A program made the position numbers and the translations under genes. This document shows positions 63,199-64,000 of a stretch of 64,000 bases of DNA, piece by piece. The DNA comes from Salmonirosea aquatica (lineage in GTDB: Bacteria > Bacteroidota > Bacteroidia > Cytophagales > Spirosomataceae): contig NZ_WHLY01000002.1 in assembly GCF_009296315.1 (NCBI RefSeq), positions 186,001 through 250,000 of the forward strand. The letters are read 5' to 3'. The notes under the pieces were generated by a model. It did no database searches and had not been told where the DNA came from. It worked only from the letters and a program-made list of their open reading frames with translations. Numbering within the stretch: the first letter of the stretch is position 1; the number at the start of each line of letters is the position of its first letter.

Positions 63199-64000
63199 AT
63201 GGCACAAATTTTGATTTTACAAAAGAGCAAGGGTAGGATATTCCTGCCCTTGCTCTTTTTTTTGGGAATGTCCCTTTCGGGCCGGGGGCAGGTAAACCTG
63301 TCGGGTAAGCCGGGCCTGCTCTACGTCCCCACGGCGGATTCCACCGCGGAGGGTACCTTACGGTTTGGGGTCAATTACAATCCCATCGATTATGCATTGA
63401 GTACCACAGGCCGCAACGCCGAAGCGATCGCATACGTCAACTTAACGATCTTGCCCCGACTGGATGTGAACATCAGCGTATTGAAGGCAATTTCCAGGCC
63501 TGAGTTTCCCGTCATCAAGGATGTGGGGGACCGGCAACTGGATTTCCGGTACCTTTTGCTAAAAGAAAGACGTCTCCGGCCGGCGGTGGCGGTGGTGATG
63601 TCATCCCCTTTCACGGTGGATGCCGCCATGCTGACGCAGGTGGTGGTAGCTACTAAAACCTTCAACCTGCGTGGCGATTGGCAGGCCCTGATTACGGTGG
63701 GACTGGGCAGTCCCTACTTCGTGTACCGCGATGCCAAAGTCACGGCCAATGCCCATGCGTTCAGCAGCTTCAAGTGGCAGAAAAAAAGTGAATATATTCA
63801 CGATAACCATTACCTCGTCGGTCCCTTCGGCGGGATTCGGCTGGATTACCGGCAACGGGCGGGGCTGCTATTGGAATCTGACTCCAAACATGTGAACGTG
63901 GGCCTGTATACGCGTCTTTTCCAGCGCTGGAATTTGCAGGCCGGCCTCATCAATTTCGATCAGGTTACCGTGGGTACGGCATACTCCTTCGCGCTGCTGA
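63199..64000 (+). CDS. YjbH-like outer-membrane protein, C-terminus off the window
   Basis: The frame is open from the ATG at 63199 to the window edge (267 codons). A signal peptide (IFLPLLFFLGMSLSGRGQ) ends with Q as usual in Bacteroidota; then VNLSGKPGLLYVPTADST, GTLRFGVNYNPIDYALS and repeated amphipathic strands (LDFRYLLLKERRLRPAVAVV, ALITVGLGSPYFVYRD) as in YjbH/DUF940 beta-barrel proteins linked to EPS export. The first 20 codons overlap a strong terminator hairpin, so the start may lie later (an in-frame ATG at 63268 gives MSLSGRGQVN without a full signal peptide). The assignment is moderate. Confidence 0.68.
   Translation, partial: MAQILILQKSKGRIFLPLLFFLGMSLSGRGQVNLSGKPGLLYVPTADSTAEGTLRFGVNYNPIDYALSTTGRNAEAIAYVNLTILPRLDVNISVLKAISRPEFPVIKDVGDRQLDFRYLLLKERRLRPAVAVVMSSPFTVDAAMLTQVVVATKTFNLRGDWQALITVGLGSPYFVYRDAKVTANAHAFSSFKWQKKSEYIHDNHYLVGPFGGIRLDYRQRAGLLLESDSKHVNVGLYTRLFQRWNLQAGLINFDQVTVGTAYSFALL
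63221..63263 (+). terminator. Strong intrinsic terminator hairpin inside the next gene's signal-peptide codons
   Basis: AAAAGAGCAAGGG at 63221-63233 pairs exactly with CCCTTGCTCTTTT at 63247-63259. The intervening TAGGATATTCCTG pairs further (TA/TG with one G-T wobble, GGA/TCC around a TAT loop), giving an 18-pair stem followed by a T run to 63263. It would end transcription after the lipoprotein gene, but lies 22 bases inside the frame starting at 63199. Confidence 0.85.

Noticed and set aside
1-64000. CRISPR arrays, tRNA or rRNA genes, replication origin, attachment sites
   Set aside because: I looked for regularly spaced repeats, cloverleaf-like segments and rRNA words and found none that hold up.

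Overview
The window reads as a piece of a Bacteroidota chromosome, most likely a member of the Cytophagales. The evidence is a type IX secretion (T9SS) C-terminal sorting domain on a large secreted protein, several promoter-like TAnnTTTG boxes of the Bacteroidota type, a BlaI/M56 sensor pair, and WcaI/WcaJ/Wzc-type polysaccharide genes with Bacteroidota character. The genus cannot be told from the sequence. Almost everything between 3.1 and 64 kb belongs to extracellular or capsular polysaccharide (EPS) synthesis, export, remodelling or control.

Layout. 1-2.1 kb (minus): an M56 metallopeptidase sensor (cut by the window edge) and its BlaI-type repressor with a palindromic operator. 2.15-3.15 kb: a decayed serine-hydrolase fragment and empty DNA. 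3.15-15.5 kb (mostly plus): a first EPS unit, with a stand-alone receiver protein, a sugar-phosphate transferase fused to a degenerate receiver domain, a short TolC-like protein, a GumC/Wzz-like protein with a degraded kinase domain, a membrane GT2, a polymerase/ligase, a flippase and a GT11 fucosyltransferase. 15.5-29.4 kb (mostly minus): glycosyltransferases (one frameshifted), a hybrid histidine kinase, and a 1476-residue T9SS glycoside-hydrolase-like protein with four CBM6-like modules. 29.8-34 kb (plus): the second EPS core, with a CpsB-type PHP phosphatase, a Wza-type lipoprotein and an intact Wzc-type tyrosine kinase.

34-55.2 kb (plus): an AT-rich variable cassette with a flippase, a polymerase, glycosyltransferases, methyltransferases, acetyltransferases, an AsnB-type amidotransferase, a GMC oxidoreductase overlapping an aldo/keto reductase, and a propeller-like protein of unknown role. 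It carries a short inverted-repeat element with a target duplication and a REP-like palindrome, and ends at an IS3-family transposase remnant. 55.7-59.6 kb: wcaI, a UDP-sugar dehydrogenase, and a truncated frameshifted second copy of wcaI. 60.6-64 kb: a WcaJ-type initiating transferase, an unusual lipoprotein and the start of a YjbH-like outer-membrane protein whose signal-peptide codons contain a strong terminator hairpin.

How it fits together (inference): there are two initiating transferases, two flippases, two polymerases and two Wzz/Wzc-type proteins, so the window probably encodes two polymer pathways or one pathway overlaid on another. The AT-rich cassette would set polymer structure; the GC-rich flanks supply conserved assembly and export. 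The hybrid kinase, the single-domain receiver and the receiver-fused transferase are candidates for a control path acting on EPS initiation. A palindrome, GGTACC, is strikingly frequent in the GC-rich host-like DNA, in all reading frames, and nearly absent from 34-60 kb, which independently marks that stretch as foreign.
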